From Fen-1362 sp964597035 (GTDB lineage Bacteria > Planctomycetota > Phycisphaerae > Sedimentisphaerales > Anaerobacaceae), in contig CAZQWM010000002.1 in assembly GCA_964597035.1 (NCBI GenBank), positions 1-64,000 of the forward strand: a stretch of 64,000 bases of DNA, written 5' to 3'. Shown in pieces: positions 43,519-53,155 of the stretch (positions within the stretch are counted from its first letter, which is position 1; the number at the start of each line of letters is the position of its first letter). A model generated the notes under the pieces. The model saw only the letters and a list, made by a program, of their open reading frames with translations. It did no database searches and was not told the origin of the DNA. The position numbers and the translations under genes were made by a program.

Positions 43519-44142
43519 CTAACGCATTACCCAGCTTTTACCTTCGAAGGTAAGCTTCTGATCGGAGCGGAATGCGGGGTCGCCAGAAAGCTTGTATCCC
43601 AGCCGGAGTGTTTTGCGAAGGTAAACCTTAACGGGGTCGCCGTCGGCATCGGTTTGGACAGGATTGTAAACAACGGCGGTTTCGTTGCTAAGCCCACAAA
43701 TGAAAATATCGAAGCCCCTGGCGTTTGGGTCAAAATCAGGCCATATAACCACTATGTCAACGGTGTTGTCTTCGCCTTGAAGTATCTTATCACTCACGTT
43801 TTCCACAAGCTGGAGGAACGGGTATCTGCCCTGGTGACGAATCTTTATTTTTTCAAACAAGACAGCGGATACGCCTTTTATTGCCGGGACAAGCTGAAGT
43901 GTGTCTGTCATCAGCACGCAGGTGGGGTAAAAATCGACATCAACTCCCGAACGATTAGTCAAGGTCAATATCATATACCAGTATCGCTGGTGGGTGCCGG
44001 GCAGGATAATCTGCTGAGGATGTTCGAATCGGACTTCAAGCGTCCAGTCGCCGGGTGCGGGGACGATGGCCGGTTCAGGCACGGCCGCATAAAGACTGGT
44101 TGCCACGAGAACAACCACAGAACTCAAGAAAAGGGCTCTCAC
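43519..44142 (-). CDS. Secreted protein of unknown function
   Basis: A 207-residue exported protein with a signal peptide (about 1-19, ending LYAA). The mature part is strand-rich with an Ig-like appearance: LEVRFEHPQQIILPG, YMILTLTNRSGVDVDFYP, and a later VDIVVIWPDFDPNA. It ends in SWVMR. No enzyme motif is seen, and the family is not recognised. The 265-base gap upstream before the MgtE gene shares a divergent promoter region. Confidence 0.65.
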   Translation of the reverse strand: MRALFLSSVVVLVATSLYAAVPEPAIVPAPGDWTLEVRFEHPQQIILPGTHQRYWYMILTLTNRSGVDVDFYPTCVLMTDTLQLVPAIKGVSAVLFEKIKIRHQGRYPFLQLVENVSDKILQGEDNTVDIVVIWPDFDPNARGFDIFICGLSNETAVVYNPVQTDADGDPVKVYLRKTLRLGYKLSGDPAFRSDQKLTFEGKSWVMR

Positions 44143-44407
44143 CGCCGGTTTCCTTAAAAAACGTTTACCCAGGCCAACTAACAGGCGTCAGCCAATGAAT
44201 CATTTATTATACAAAAAAACAGACGCAAAGACAAGAGTATTTCACCCGAAGCCCTGTTGGATTTATCGTCATCAATCGAGAGCTGGTTTCGATATTTTCG
44301 AGTATTTTGCATAGAGCAAATACGCCCGAAAACAATTGCCTAAACGGGCAAATTGGATTATCTTGGCAGGGAAACTGCAACGAGTGTTTAATTAGCGGAG
44401 ACCGGCA

Positions 44408-45787
44408 TTGGGCAGAGGACAGAAACAACTTCTAAAACAGGCAATATCGCTTCTTGAGGCAGGCGATACTACAGCAGCGGGCCGGCTGGTCAATGAACAG
44501 CGTGCCAGCGATACGGCAGAAGTGGTTCGGCTTCTCGATAACGAGCAGAGACGTGCGGTCTTTGACGTGCTCGAAAAACCCATTGCTGCAGAAGTTCTTG
44601 AGAAAGTCGATGAGGCAACCCGGGATGAGATTTTCGACCTGCTCAACGAAAACGAGCTTGTAGTAATCATTTCAGAGCTTGACTTGGACGACGCTGCGGA
44701 CCTTCTGGCGGAACTTTCGGAACAACTGCGTGAAAAGGTTCTGCGAGGCATCCCCCCCACCGAAAGCGTGAAGATTAAGAAGCTGATGAGCTACTCGGAG
44801 GACTCAGCAGGTGGTCTCATGGATCCGGTGCTGATAAGCGTGCCGGAGGACGCCACGGTGGCGGAGGCGACAAACCGGATACGAGCGGCAGAGATAGACG
44901 AGGATTTCTATTCAGTCTATGTAGTGGACAAGCACGGTCACTTTTTAGGTGACGTCAGGATACGCCATCTTCTTACGTCACCGGAACACGCTATAATGTC
45001 AGACCTGCTCGACCCCGACGCCATATTCGTATCGGTCCAGGATGACCAGGAGGTGGTTCGGAACGTATTCAGCAAGAACGATTTGATTGTGGTGCCGGTG
45101 CTGGACAGGAACCATCGATTAGTCGGCAGAATCACTGCAGACCGTATAATTGAGGTTGCCGAGGAAGAAGCGGCAGAAGATATGTACGTGATGGCGGGGA
45201 CGGACGCGGATGAACTTGAATCGTTTTCGGCCGTTCACGCGGCGCGCGTGAGGATGACATGGCTGCTGCCGTGTATGCTTGGGACGGCGGTTACGGCATT
45301 GGTTATGATGTATTTCAAAAACCTAAATCCCATCATTTATGTCGCAGCAGTGGCGTTTGTACCAATGATAGCGGCCATAAGCGGCAACGCGGGCCTGCAG
45401 ACATCTACGATTGTAGTATCGGGCCTGGCCACGGGACATCTGGCGGCGTTGAAGCTTGCGACGGTATTTACCAGAGAAATACGAATTGCGCTTGTTGTAG
45501 CTGCGGCCTGCGGGGTCATTGGAGCGATTATACGCGCGCTCTTGCCGGTAGTGCTTGGACTAGAGGGAGCGTCGGCGATTAGCGAGCACCTGAACTTTGT
45601 ATTCGCCTTCGGTATAGGAATGTTCTCCGCGATAATGGTGGCAACGACACTCGGGCTGATTCTGCCTTTTGTTTTCCGTCGCACCGGCATAGACCCCGCG
45701 ATAAGTTCCGGCCCGCTGGTCACAACCGCAAACGATTCCATCAGTGTCGCCATCTATATGACCCTTACACTGCTCTTGGCAAGATAG
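44408..45787 (+). CDS. mgtE: MgtE-type magnesium transporter
   Basis: A 459-residue channel. The N-terminal superhelical domain (about 1-130) has ERASDTAEVVRLLDNEQ and LLAELSEQLREKVL. Two CBS domains follow (about 135-255; AGGLMDPVLISVPED). Five helices form the pore, from about 280 to the end, with NAGLQTSTIVVSGLATG and the closing SSGPLVTTANDSISVAIY. Mg2+ in the cytosol closes it through the N and CBS domains. The start is TTG at 44408, preceded by GGAG at seven bases; no nearby ATG fits. Length is normal. Confidence 0.93.
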   Translation: MGRGQKQLLKQAISLLEAGDTTAAGRLVNEQRASDTAEVVRLLDNEQRRAVFDVLEKPIAAEVLEKVDEATRDEIFDLLNENELVVIISELDLDDAADLLAELSEQLREKVLRGIPPTESVKIKKLMSYSEDSAGGLMDPVLISVPEDATVAEATNRIRAAEIDEDFYSVYVVDKHGHFLGDVRIRHLLTSPEHAIMSDLLDPDAIFVSVQDDQEVVRNVFSKNDLIVVPVLDRNHRLVGRITADRIIEVAEEEAAEDMYVMAGTDADELESFSAVHAARVRMTWLLPCMLGTAVTALVMMYFKNLNPIIYVAAVAFVPMIAAISGNAGLQTSTIVVSGLATGHLAALKLATVFTREIRIALVVAAACGVIGAIIRALLPVVLGLEGASAISEHLNFVFAFGIGMFSAIMVATTLGLILPFVFRRTGIDPAISSGPLVTTANDSISVAIYMTLTLLLAR

Positions 45788-45834
45788 CGTCTAAAAAAAA
45801 CGGGAAAAAAACGTATTGGAAAAACGCCGAGTGG

Positions 45835-46785
45835 TCAATGAGGGTTACTTTTTTGCTGCCGGTACCATTCGATGGTCTCTTTCAGGCCTTTGTCGAAAGG
45901 CATTTTTGCCTTGAAGCCGAAGAGCTTTTTTGCTCTTGATACATCGAGCCGGCGACGTGGCTGCCCATCCGGTTTGGAGGGGTCCCAGCGAATTTCGCCT
46001 TTGAAGCCGATGAGCTTGGCGATTTTTTCGGTGAGGTCCTTTATCGTGATTTCAAAGCCGGCCCCGATATTGACCGGCTCGGGGCCGTTGTAATGTTCAG
46101 TAGCGAGAAGAATGCCTTCGGCGGCGTCACCGGCATAAATAAACTCTCGCGAGGCCTTGCCAGTCCCCCAGCAGGTGATAAACTCCGCTCCTTCATCGAT
46201 GGCATCGATACACTTTTTTATCAGGGCGGGGATAACGTGACTGCTTTCGGGGTCGAAGTTGTCCCGCGGGCCATAGAGATTGACGGGTACAAGAAATATG
46301 CAATTTAGGCCATACTCAGCACGGTAGGCCTGCGACTGGGCAAGAAGCATTTTTTTCGCCAAACCGTAGGGCGCATTTGTCTCTTCGGGATAACCGTTCC
46401 AAAGGTCGTCTTCCTTAAAGGGGACCTCGGTGAACTTTGGATACGAACAAACAGTCCCTATGGCGACGAATTTTTCGATACCATGCAAACGTGCCTGCTC
46501 GATAAGCTGAACGCCCATCATCAGGTTTTCGTAAAGGAATTTGCCGGGATGTCGCCGATTAGCGCCGATACCCCCTACGACGGCCGCGAGGTGAACCACG
46601 ACATCGGGGGTCATATCATCGTACATTCTTTCGATATCGGGGAGATTAACAAAGTTATAGTCCTCGATTCTGGGTATGAGGATGTTTTTACAGCCGCGTT
46701 TCTGCAGGCCTTTTATGACGTATGAGCCGAGGAAACCGGCTCCTCCTGTAACTACGATTCGTCTGTCTTTGAAAAAGTCGGTCAT
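45835..46785 (-). CDS. fcl: GDP-L-fucose synthase
   Basis: A 316-residue SDR enzyme that turns GDP-4-keto-6-deoxymannose into GDP-L-fucose by 3,5-epimerisation and reduction. The NADPH loop is VTGGAGFLGSYV, the catalytic site is GTVCSYPKFTEVP and APYGLAKK (Tyr and Lys). Its ATG overlaps the Gmd stop codon by ATGA, so translation is coupled. Together they supply L-fucose to the polysaccharide locus. Confidence 0.95.
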   Translation of the reverse strand: MTDFFKDRRIVVTGGAGFLGSYVIKGLQKRGCKNILIPRIEDYNFVNLPDIERMYDDMTPDVVVHLAAVVGGIGANRRHPGKFLYENLMMGVQLIEQARLHGIEKFVAIGTVCSYPKFTEVPFKEDDLWNGYPEETNAPYGLAKKMLLAQSQAYRAEYGLNCIFLVPVNLYGPRDNFDPESSHVIPALIKKCIDAIDEGAEFITCWGTGKASREFIYAGDAAEGILLATEHYNGPEPVNIGAGFEITIKDLTEKIAKLIGFKGEIRWDPSKPDGQPRRRLDVSRAKKLFGFKAKMPFDKGLKETIEWYRQQKSNPH

Positions 46786-47792
46786 TTTTTCTGCTCGTGT
46801 TCGGCGAGCATTTTTTCCTGTTCAGCAAGTTTCATATCGGCATCGGTAATTAGTTTTGCCAACTTCCTGAAGGTGACCTTTGGTTTCCAGCCGAGGACTC
46901 TTTCGGCTTTGGCAGGGTCACCCTGTAGGAAATCGACTTCCGAAGGCCTGAAATACTTAGGGTCAACTTCGACATACTCGTGCCAATCGAGGCCAATATA
47001 GCCGAAGACTTCGTCGAGGAACTCACGGACGGAGTGACTTTCGCCGGTTGCTATCACGTAATCGTCACTTTTTTCCTGCTGGAGGATAAGCCACATTGCC
47101 TCGACGTAATCACCGGCATATCCCCAGTCTCGTCTGGCGTCGAGGTTTCCGAGATAGAGTTTATTCTGAAGGCCGAGTTTTATTCTCGTAGCTGCGCGGG
47201 TGATTTTGCGGGTAACGAATGTCTCACCTCGCCGGGGGGACTCGTGATTGAATAAAATACCGTTGCAGGCAAAAAACTCGTATGCTTCACGATAGTTTAC
47301 AGTTTGCCAGAAGCTGTAGGCCTTTGCGCAGGCATAGGGGCTTCGTGGGTAGAAGGGAGTTTTCTCATTCTGCGGAGTTTCGATAACCTTGCCGTACATT
47401 TCGCTGCTGGAGGCCTGGTAGAATTTTGCGGGTCGTTTCATTCCTCGCAGGGCTTCCAGCAGACGCAACGTGCCGAGTGCATCCGTATTGACGGTATAGA
47501 TGGGCATATCGAAGCTTACCTTGACATGGCTTTGTGCGGCGAGATTATAGATTTCATCGGGCTGGATTTCATTGACGATTGCGGAGAGGTTGCCGCCATC
47601 GGTGAGGTCGCCGTAAAGAAGCCGCAGTCGGGATTTTTCGTGAGGGTCTTTATACAAATGGTCGATTCTGCCAGTGTGAAACGACGAGCTCCTGCGGATT
47701 ATACCCCAGACCTCGTATCCCTTTCCCAGCAGCAATTCGGCCAAATATGAGCCATCCTGCCCTGTAATACCCGTGACTAAGGCCTTTTTCAT
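46782..47792 (-). CDS. gmd: GDP-mannose 4,6-dehydratase
   Basis: A 336-residue SDR dehydratase converting GDP-mannose to GDP-4-keto-6-deoxymannose. Landmarks are VTGITGQDGSYLAE (NADP loop), AAQSHVKVSF, ASSSEMYGKV and YACAKAY (Tyr, Lys), then NHESPRRGETFVTRK, typical of Gmd. AAGGAGCG precedes the ATG. The C-terminal 12 residues, rich in Glu, Lys and His, are extra. It overlaps fcl by four bases. Confidence 0.95.
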   Translation of the reverse strand: MKKALVTGITGQDGSYLAELLLGKGYEVWGIIRRSSSFHTGRIDHLYKDPHEKSRLRLLYGDLTDGGNLSAIVNEIQPDEIYNLAAQSHVKVSFDMPIYTVNTDALGTLRLLEALRGMKRPAKFYQASSSEMYGKVIETPQNEKTPFYPRSPYACAKAYSFWQTVNYREAYEFFACNGILFNHESPRRGETFVTRKITRAATRIKLGLQNKLYLGNLDARRDWGYAGDYVEAMWLILQQEKSDDYVIATGESHSVREFLDEVFGYIGLDWHEYVEVDPKYFRPSEVDFLQGDPAKAERVLGWKPKVTFRKLAKLITDADMKLAEQEKMLAEHEQKK

Positions 47793-47967
47793 GGCTACTA
47801 CGCTCCTTGAGCAAAAATCAAAAGGTCAAAGCCCAATCAAGCCGACCCGGTAGAAACGTATATTAGAAAAGAGAAAGAGATTAAGCAATAGAGAAATGCC
47901 GTGTGGCCCAAAGGAGTGGGAAACAACGGGATTAAAAGGAGTGAAAACGTGAGAGGGCAGCGGTCCG

Positions 47968-48720
47968 TTACCATCCTTTTCTAAGTAAAACCACAGGAAC
48001 AGTCTTAAGGATGATATATGCGTTCAGGATGAAGGACCTTTTCTGGATATAGAGGTAATCGTATTTTAGCTTGTGCTCGGGCCTAAGGTCATATAGTGCT
48101 CTAATCTGAGCAAGACCTGTAATTCCCGGCTTGACAGTGAGTCGGACACCCTGCAAGTCCCTGTGTCGCCTGACAAAGTAAGGCCGCTCTGGCCGAGGTC
48201 CAACCAGACTCATATCTCCTCGCAGAACATTGAACAACTGAGGCAGCTCGTCAAGTCGCGTGCGCCTCAGGAACCTGCCCAACCGCGTAACGCGGTCGTC
48301 ATCCATGACGGCCCAGACGGGCCCAGTATGCTTTTCAGCATTCTTTATCATTGTTCTGAATTTGTACAGCACGAAAATTTTCCCGTTTTTACCGACCCTT
48401 CGCTGCTTATAGAAGATAGACCCGTCAGAAGTAAGTTTTATTAGCAAGGCGCTCAAAAGCATAGGCAACGCCAAAAGTAAAAGTATAAAAATAGAACTCC
48501 CCAAATCGAAACCTCTGATGAAACCCTCTGCCAGAGCGGAAGCCGAAGGCAGACTAACAGGCAGAATGTCAGCCGGCGGCGCTGCAGCCACGTCGCTTTC
48601 GAGCGGTTGTTCAAGTAAAGCTGAAGACGACAAGTGAAACCCGGCTGATTTGGCACCAACTACTGTTATACTTGAACGACCTTTACCCACATCCTGCTTT
48701 AGATAAACCTCTTGCTCCAT
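47968..48720 (-). CDS. Bacterial sugar transferase (priming phosphoglycosyltransferase) with atypical N-terminus
   Basis: About 250 residues from ATG 48720. The C-terminal half is the WcaJ/WbaP catalytic core: one membrane helix (about 75-95), YKQRRVGKNGKIFVLYKFRTM, RRTRLDELPQLFNVLRGDMS and LVGPRPERPYF, then KPGITGLAQI. It would place the first sugar-1-phosphate on undecaprenyl phosphate. The usual four to five N-terminal helices are missing, replaced by about 65 residues of Ser/Ala/Pro-rich sequence. A nearby remnant, 48885-49151, carries the missing type of helices. It sits 175 bases before gmd. Confidence 0.85.
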   Translation of the reverse strand: MEQEVYLKQDVGKGRSSITVVGAKSAGFHLSSSALLEQPLESDVAAAPPADILPVSLPSASALAEGFIRGFDLGSSIFILLLLALPMLLSALLIKLTSDGSIFYKQRRVGKNGKIFVLYKFRTMIKNAEKHTGPVWAVMDDDRVTRLGRFLRRTRLDELPQLFNVLRGDMSLVGPRPERPYFVRRHRDLQGVRLTVKPGITGLAQIRALYDLRPEHKLKYDYLYIQKRSFILNAYIILKTVPVVLLRKGW

Positions 48721-48884
48721 AACGCACCCCCATAACAACCCCTCAACTATATTTATGCGTCACAGTGACAACTACCCCTCATATTCGTGTATATCGGTCA
48801 AAACCTGACTGAAACTACATCATTTTTCTTTGCCCCAGCCAGATGTATCGGCCCTAAAACAGTGGGAACTCTGGTGCTGCTGTG

Positions 48885-49151
48885 TCAGCTATTCGGATTT
48901 AAGCACATCCTGAAGAACAGTCCATCAAAAACTCTCTTGAATAGTTCCCATGAGGATTTGAATCTGCTTTTATATACTCCAAAAACAGCCAACGCTGACA
49001 GGTATATCAGCGTCAAAAACACAAAGCTGTTTTTATAAGGTAGAAAATTATTCTCAGGAAATGGGATGCCGTACCTGATAAGGAAAGAAAAAAGAAAACC
49101 GAGGTTTAGTAGAAATATATTGACTATAAACGAGACAATTTGAACAATCAT
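48885..49151 (-). pseudogene. Truncated N-terminal part of a polyprenyl glycosylphosphotransferase
   Basis: An 88-residue frame that begins MIVQIVSFIVNIFLLNLGFL, has two or three hydrophobic helices (about 2-24, 44-62) and VFGVYKSRFKSSWELFKRVF, the pattern of the N-terminal domain of WbaP-type transferases (normally about 460 residues). It stops after FFRMCLNPNS, with no continuation in any frame, so the CoA-binding-like and catalytic parts are lost. The ATG overlaps the GT2 stop by ATGA, so it was once an operon member. A recombination break lies near 48885. Confidence 0.7.
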
Positions 49152-50230
49152 AGAATTTCCTCAGAACATCTTCCCCTTGTAGGGGATAGGTCTCCAATTT
49201 TCTTCTTCTTGTCTTTTTCGAAAATAACAAAATCCCATATGCCTTTTAAGCAGCCGATACCCCAACCAAAATGTATAACATAAAAGACAAATGGTAATGC
49301 AAAAAAGGAACGCAAATTTTTCCTCAAAGCAATTTTCAAAGATACAACCATATTTACAAATGTATAAAATGACAATACAAAAATAAAGTACCATAAAGAA
49401 AGTTTGAAAAATGGGGAAAATGCAAGCGAAATAATTAGACTGCCAACAAACAAAGGGGGAATTACCTGCCTTAGGGCAAAAATCCTCCCTATTTTTTTTG
49501 CTGCTAATGGCTTAAAATAACCATATTGTAATTGCATTTTCCAAAGTGCGTATAGAGATTCCCTTGCGTAGTAATAGGAAATGATCTCTGGTACTAACAA
49601 AATCGTGCCCCCGTTTTTCAACAATCTTGCATTAAACTCAGAATCTTGTGTCCTTATCAAGTCTTCATCAAAAAGTCCAATTTTCAAAAAAACTTCACTT
49701 TTGTAACATCCAAAAGGTACGGTGTCCACATATCTCTCTTTCTTTGAACCTATTCTAAAATATGAATTACCAACACCAAAAGGATGGGAAAGAGCCGAGG
49801 CGATAGATTGAGCTAATAGGGCGTTATTTCCTGGCAAAGTGATACAAATCCCCCCGACATTATCTACACCATCATGTCGCTGAAGGTATCCAACACACTT
49901 TGAAATATAATCCTGATTGTAAGTACAATGAGCATCTATCCGCATAATTATGTCTCCCTTCGCTGCTTTGATTCCTATGTTCAAAGCAGCAGGAACCGTC
50001 TTTTTCACATTATTCAATAATTTTATAAACGAATATTTTTGGGCATACTCTGATATAATTTCTTTCGTTTTATCGTTACTAACTCCATCGACAACCAATA
50101 TCTCAAGTTTATCCTTTGGATAATCCTGAACAATAATCGAATCAAGACAATTCGCAATGAAATGTTGCTCGTCACGACATGGAACTATCACTGTTGTAAA
50201 TGTCAAACAATCTTTTGCATGTTTTTGCAT
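49148..50230 (-). CDS. Glycosyltransferase family 2 with C-terminal membrane helices
   Basis: A 360-residue processive-type GT2. The GT-A core has TTVIVPCRDEQHFIANCLDS, VVDGVSNDKT, MRIDAHC (DxD-like Asp-Ala-His) and FDEDLIRTQDSEFNARLLK. After about residue 255 three helices follow (ALRQVIPPLFVGSLII, LWYFIFVLSFYTFVNMVV, FFALPFVFYVIHFGWGIG). It probably adds a sugar to the lipid-linked unit at the inner membrane. AAGGAG lies five bases before the ATG. The gene is AT-rich relative to the flanks. Confidence 0.88.
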   Translation of the reverse strand: MQKHAKDCLTFTTVIVPCRDEQHFIANCLDSIIVQDYPKDKLEILVVDGVSNDKTKEIISEYAQKYSFIKLLNNVKKTVPAALNIGIKAAKGDIIMRIDAHCTYNQDYISKCVGYLQRHDGVDNVGGICITLPGNNALLAQSIASALSHPFGVGNSYFRIGSKKERYVDTVPFGCYKSEVFLKIGLFDEDLIRTQDSEFNARLLKNGGTILLVPEIISYYYARESLYALWKMQLQYGYFKPLAAKKIGRIFALRQVIPPLFVGSLIISLAFSPFFKLSLWYFIFVLSFYTFVNMVVSLKIALRKNLRSFFALPFVFYVIHFGWGIGCLKGIWDFVIFEKDKKKKIGDLSPTRGRCSEEIL

Positions 50231-50266
50231 ACAAGCTCCTTAAAATTTGCCATTACAACTCAAGTA

Positions 50267-51304
50267 CTAAGAATTATATTTTAAGATTTCCACGTCCCCT
50301 CCAGATATTGACCTCTCCAATAGCACTTCCATCACACTGCCTTCTTGGATATCAGCTACACACAGTGCTTCTGAGCAACCATATTGGCCACCAGAACGCA
50401 TACATGGCATACACTTCATATCTTTAGTGGTCCTTAGAGCTATGCAATTTGTGCTGTAAGGTCTAACTTGCACAGGGTCTCCGGGACCAAAAATAGTAAT
50501 AACTCGCTTACCGAGAGCGGCGGCAAAATGACCAAGGCTTGTATCGTTATTAAGAAGAATTTGATGTCTGCAAACAATATGTAACACTTCTTGCAAAGTC
50601 ATATGCTGGTAAATTTCAAATCTATCGTTCTTTTGGAGAGATGAAAATGCTCTAGCCAATTCAATCTCAGCTGGCCCCAGCACAACTGACACTGACCAGT
50701 CCTCCCGTAAAAGTTTTTCGGATAAACATACAAATCGCTGTATAGGCCATCTTTTAAAAGCATTGCGAGCCTCTGATCCTGGATGTAGCAAAATAGAATT
50801 TGGCATACTCTTTTCCGATGTGCAAAACGGCAAAAACGGGCAATGCTGGTTTGGCCTTTTAATTTGAAGCATATCGACAATTTTAAGATTATTTTCTACT
50901 CTGTGAATACTTGGATCGTATTGGGTAACATCGCTCAGAAACCGTGATTTGTGTTGTCTTGTTTGCAGAGCTATTTTCTTCCTCGCCCTTATTAGAGAAG
51001 CTAATTTGTCAGCCTTGCGACTATCAACACCCGCAGTAAAGATAAGAGCATCGTACTTTTTATGCCACGTTTTCAAAACAGCTTTAAGTATACCCCACGG
51101 TCCCTTACGTACGTCTGTCACTGCCCGGATGTGCACTTCTGGATAAAGTTTGACGATATTGCGTGTGTTTGGCGTTCCAAGTACAACATCGATATTTACA
51201 TCGGGCCATTTATCCTTTAATGCTTTAATTACAGGCGTAAAGAATAACCAGTCACCTATGCCCCAAGTATGAACGATTAAGATTTTATGCAAATTATTTA
51301 GCAC
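50267..51304 (-). CDS. Glycosyltransferase family 9 (heptosyltransferase-like)
   Basis: A 345-residue GT-B enzyme. The N-terminus ILIVHTWGIGDWLFFTPVIKALK matches the ADP-heptose transferase group; the C-terminal donor site reads LLNNDTSLGHFAAALGKRVITIFGPGDP. A Cys-rich CMPCMRSGGQYGCSEALC tail is typical of part of the family. The start is GTG at 51304, with a weak CGGAAA upstream. It probably adds a sugar to the polysaccharide repeat, not necessarily heptose. Confidence 0.88.
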   Translation of the reverse strand: MLNNLHKILIVHTWGIGDWLFFTPVIKALKDKWPDVNIDVVLGTPNTRNIVKLYPEVHIRAVTDVRKGPWGILKAVLKTWHKKYDALIFTAGVDSRKADKLASLIRARKKIALQTRQHKSRFLSDVTQYDPSIHRVENNLKIVDMLQIKRPNQHCPFLPFCTSEKSMPNSILLHPGSEARNAFKRWPIQRFVCLSEKLLREDWSVSVVLGPAEIELARAFSSLQKNDRFEIYQHMTLQEVLHIVCRHQILLNNDTSLGHFAAALGKRVITIFGPGDPVQVRPYSTNCIALRTTKDMKCMPCMRSGGQYGCSEALCVADIQEGSVMEVLLERSISGGDVEILKYNS

Positions 51305-51456
51305 TTTCCGCTTATGTACGTATCTTAGCTACCAATATAGTCATTAAGGTATTGCCTATTCCTTGTAAGGAAATAATTAATACATTTCTTAATGTTGGTT
51401 CTTGCGTCCTTTTGAAAAATGGCATCATCGGCAATCCTTATGTAGGCAAAAAATGC

Positions 51457-52821
51457 TCACGGGGATACACCTCGACGTTGAGATCTGGTGACTTTGGTCA
51501 GCAGCCTCAATCTTGGAGGAATTCCCAGCCTGCCGTTTAGCACAAGTGCGTATATATAGACAAACAACATGATCAACAGCAAACTAATAATTCTTAGCAA
51601 ACACCAATGGTACGCCCCTTCAACCACGATTACCAACCACGCCCAACCGATCGAAAAAGCGATCGGATATTTTAGAGAAGGCCGCGAATCAGTATGTACA
51701 AATTGCTTTGAGAACCAGGCCAAAGTGACCCCGACTAGAGCTGGTGCCAGAAAAAGCCCCAATGGTCCAAAAAATAGCAGTATACCTCCCAGCCAACTTG
51801 TGGATATACTAGCCACACCGGGACATCCAAGACTCGACCCTATAAGGAGATTGGGAGTGATGGGTTTTTCGGGATAAAGGGCCCCGGGCATCATACTAAG
51901 CAGAATATAACGCCAATATTTCGGAATATACTCAGCATAAGCGTCAGGGTTAGCAATCATGACCTGGCATATTTCCATTCCACTGAATCTAGCAACAGCT
52001 CCAGCCATGCTTTGTGTGATTGTTGGGAAGGATATCGCTTCTCCTGACCCCACACTATCACCCATCACAAACAGGTTTCTGAAGTAGGTTCCAATGACAA
52101 TATTTGGTACAATTATAAGCGCAAAAAACACAAGATACCGAAGCTTAAAGCGTATCTTCTTTCTAATTAATAACCAAGCAACTGTATTAACAATCAACAT
52201 CAAAGCGCCACCTTTGCTACCACTGGACAATCCATAAACGGCCTGGATGAGAAAAAGATACCATGTTCTCCAAGTGTTACCCTCACATTCAAGGAAAATC
52301 AAAAATATAAAGAAAACACCCTGACTTAATAGGAACGGCACAGAAGACCAACCACGGGATTCAAGTCTTTGTTGAATTGAATCACTGACAACCCCATGAT
52401 AGGTACTTCTCGCAATTATCATGATAATAAATAACAAAGTCGCTACCGTAAATGCGTGTTTCTTGATGACATGTGACCAACGTACAGTGTAGTCAACCCA
52501 TCTCTCATCATTTGTTTTTAATATTATTAAACGAGCTTTTGAAGTGAAGATGCCAAACGAAACTCTATACACAAGAACAGTACATAGAACACATAGAAAG
52601 AAAACACTTGCCATATAGAAGAGTCCATCGGCGCCCAAAAGGTCCAGAGCTGAATACCATCCTGGAACCGCAAGTGCCGCGTGAACAGTATATGGGAACA
52701 ACCATGCCAAAAAGTATAGTATGAAGATATGTGTTTTAATCATTCCTTTACGTCTCAGAATTAGCATGGAGAGAAAAAGGACAAAGATATAAAGCGATAG
52801 TGGATAGTAAGAGATTTGCAT
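51457..52821 (-). CDS. Oligosaccharide repeat-unit polymerase (Wzy-like)
   Basis: A 454-residue membrane protein with about 11 helices and large periplasmic loops. The combination of a long N-terminal helix set, a central YGLSSGSKGGALMLIVN segment, and the RFSGMEICQVMI/NPDAYAEYIP loop fits the O-antigen polymerase type with low sequence conservation. It would join repeat units at the periplasmic face. It lies among Wzx, Wzz-like and glycosyltransferase genes, which is the main support. Could also be an O-antigen ligase. Confidence 0.7.
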   Translation of the reverse strand: MQISYYPLSLYIFVLFLSMLILRRKGMIKTHIFILYFLAWLFPYTVHAALAVPGWYSALDLLGADGLFYMASVFFLCVLCTVLVYRVSFGIFTSKARLIILKTNDERWVDYTVRWSHVIKKHAFTVATLLFIIMIIARSTYHGVVSDSIQQRLESRGWSSVPFLLSQGVFFIFLIFLECEGNTWRTWYLFLIQAVYGLSSGSKGGALMLIVNTVAWLLIRKKIRFKLRYLVFFALIIVPNIVIGTYFRNLFVMGDSVGSGEAISFPTITQSMAGAVARFSGMEICQVMIANPDAYAEYIPKYWRYILLSMMPGALYPEKPITPNLLIGSSLGCPGVASISTSWLGGILLFFGPLGLFLAPALVGVTLAWFSKQFVHTDSRPSLKYPIAFSIGWAWLVIVVEGAYHWCLLRIISLLLIMLFVYIYALVLNGRLGIPPRLRLLTKVTRSQRRGVSP

Positions 52822-52880
52822 AACCCTAAGTAAATTGGCTTCCTCTCATGGATTTTATTACATCAACCGTTATTATTCAA

Positions 52881-53133
52881 CTAGTGCTCTGTCGCGTGTG
52901 ATTTGAGGAGTTGTCATTCCGCACTTGATGCGGAATCTAGTAGTCTGTCACAGATTACTTGAGCAGTTGTCATGTTGAGCCCCTGTTCTTGCTTTCGCCT
53001 GCTGCCTCGACTTGCGTCGAGAGACGCAGAGACAAGCAAGAAAGCACAGGGGCGAAACATCTGGCATTTGAAAGCGAGATTCTTCGCTTCGCTCAGAATG
53101 ACATTTATCATTTATCTTGCGACAGGCCACTAG
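52881..53133. mobile_element. MITE-like element with 15-bp terminal inverted repeats
   Basis: CTAGTGCTCTGTCGC at 52881-52895 and its inverse CTAGTGGCCTGTCGC (read from 53133 to 53119) match at 13 of 15 bases and bound a 253-bp, non-coding unit. Inside are an ATTCCGCACTTGATGCGGAAT hairpin, a partly repeated TCTGTC...TTGAG.AGTTGTCAT stretch, and GCCCCTGT...ACAGGGGC arms near 52978-53052 that give a large imperfect palindrome. GATTCTTCGCTTCGCTCAGAATGA also occurs. The outer CTAG could be a target site. No transposase is present. It lies between the Wzy-like and GT2 genes. Confidence 0.55.
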
Positions 53134-53155
53134 CGTTCCGGCCAGCAGTGCTTTC

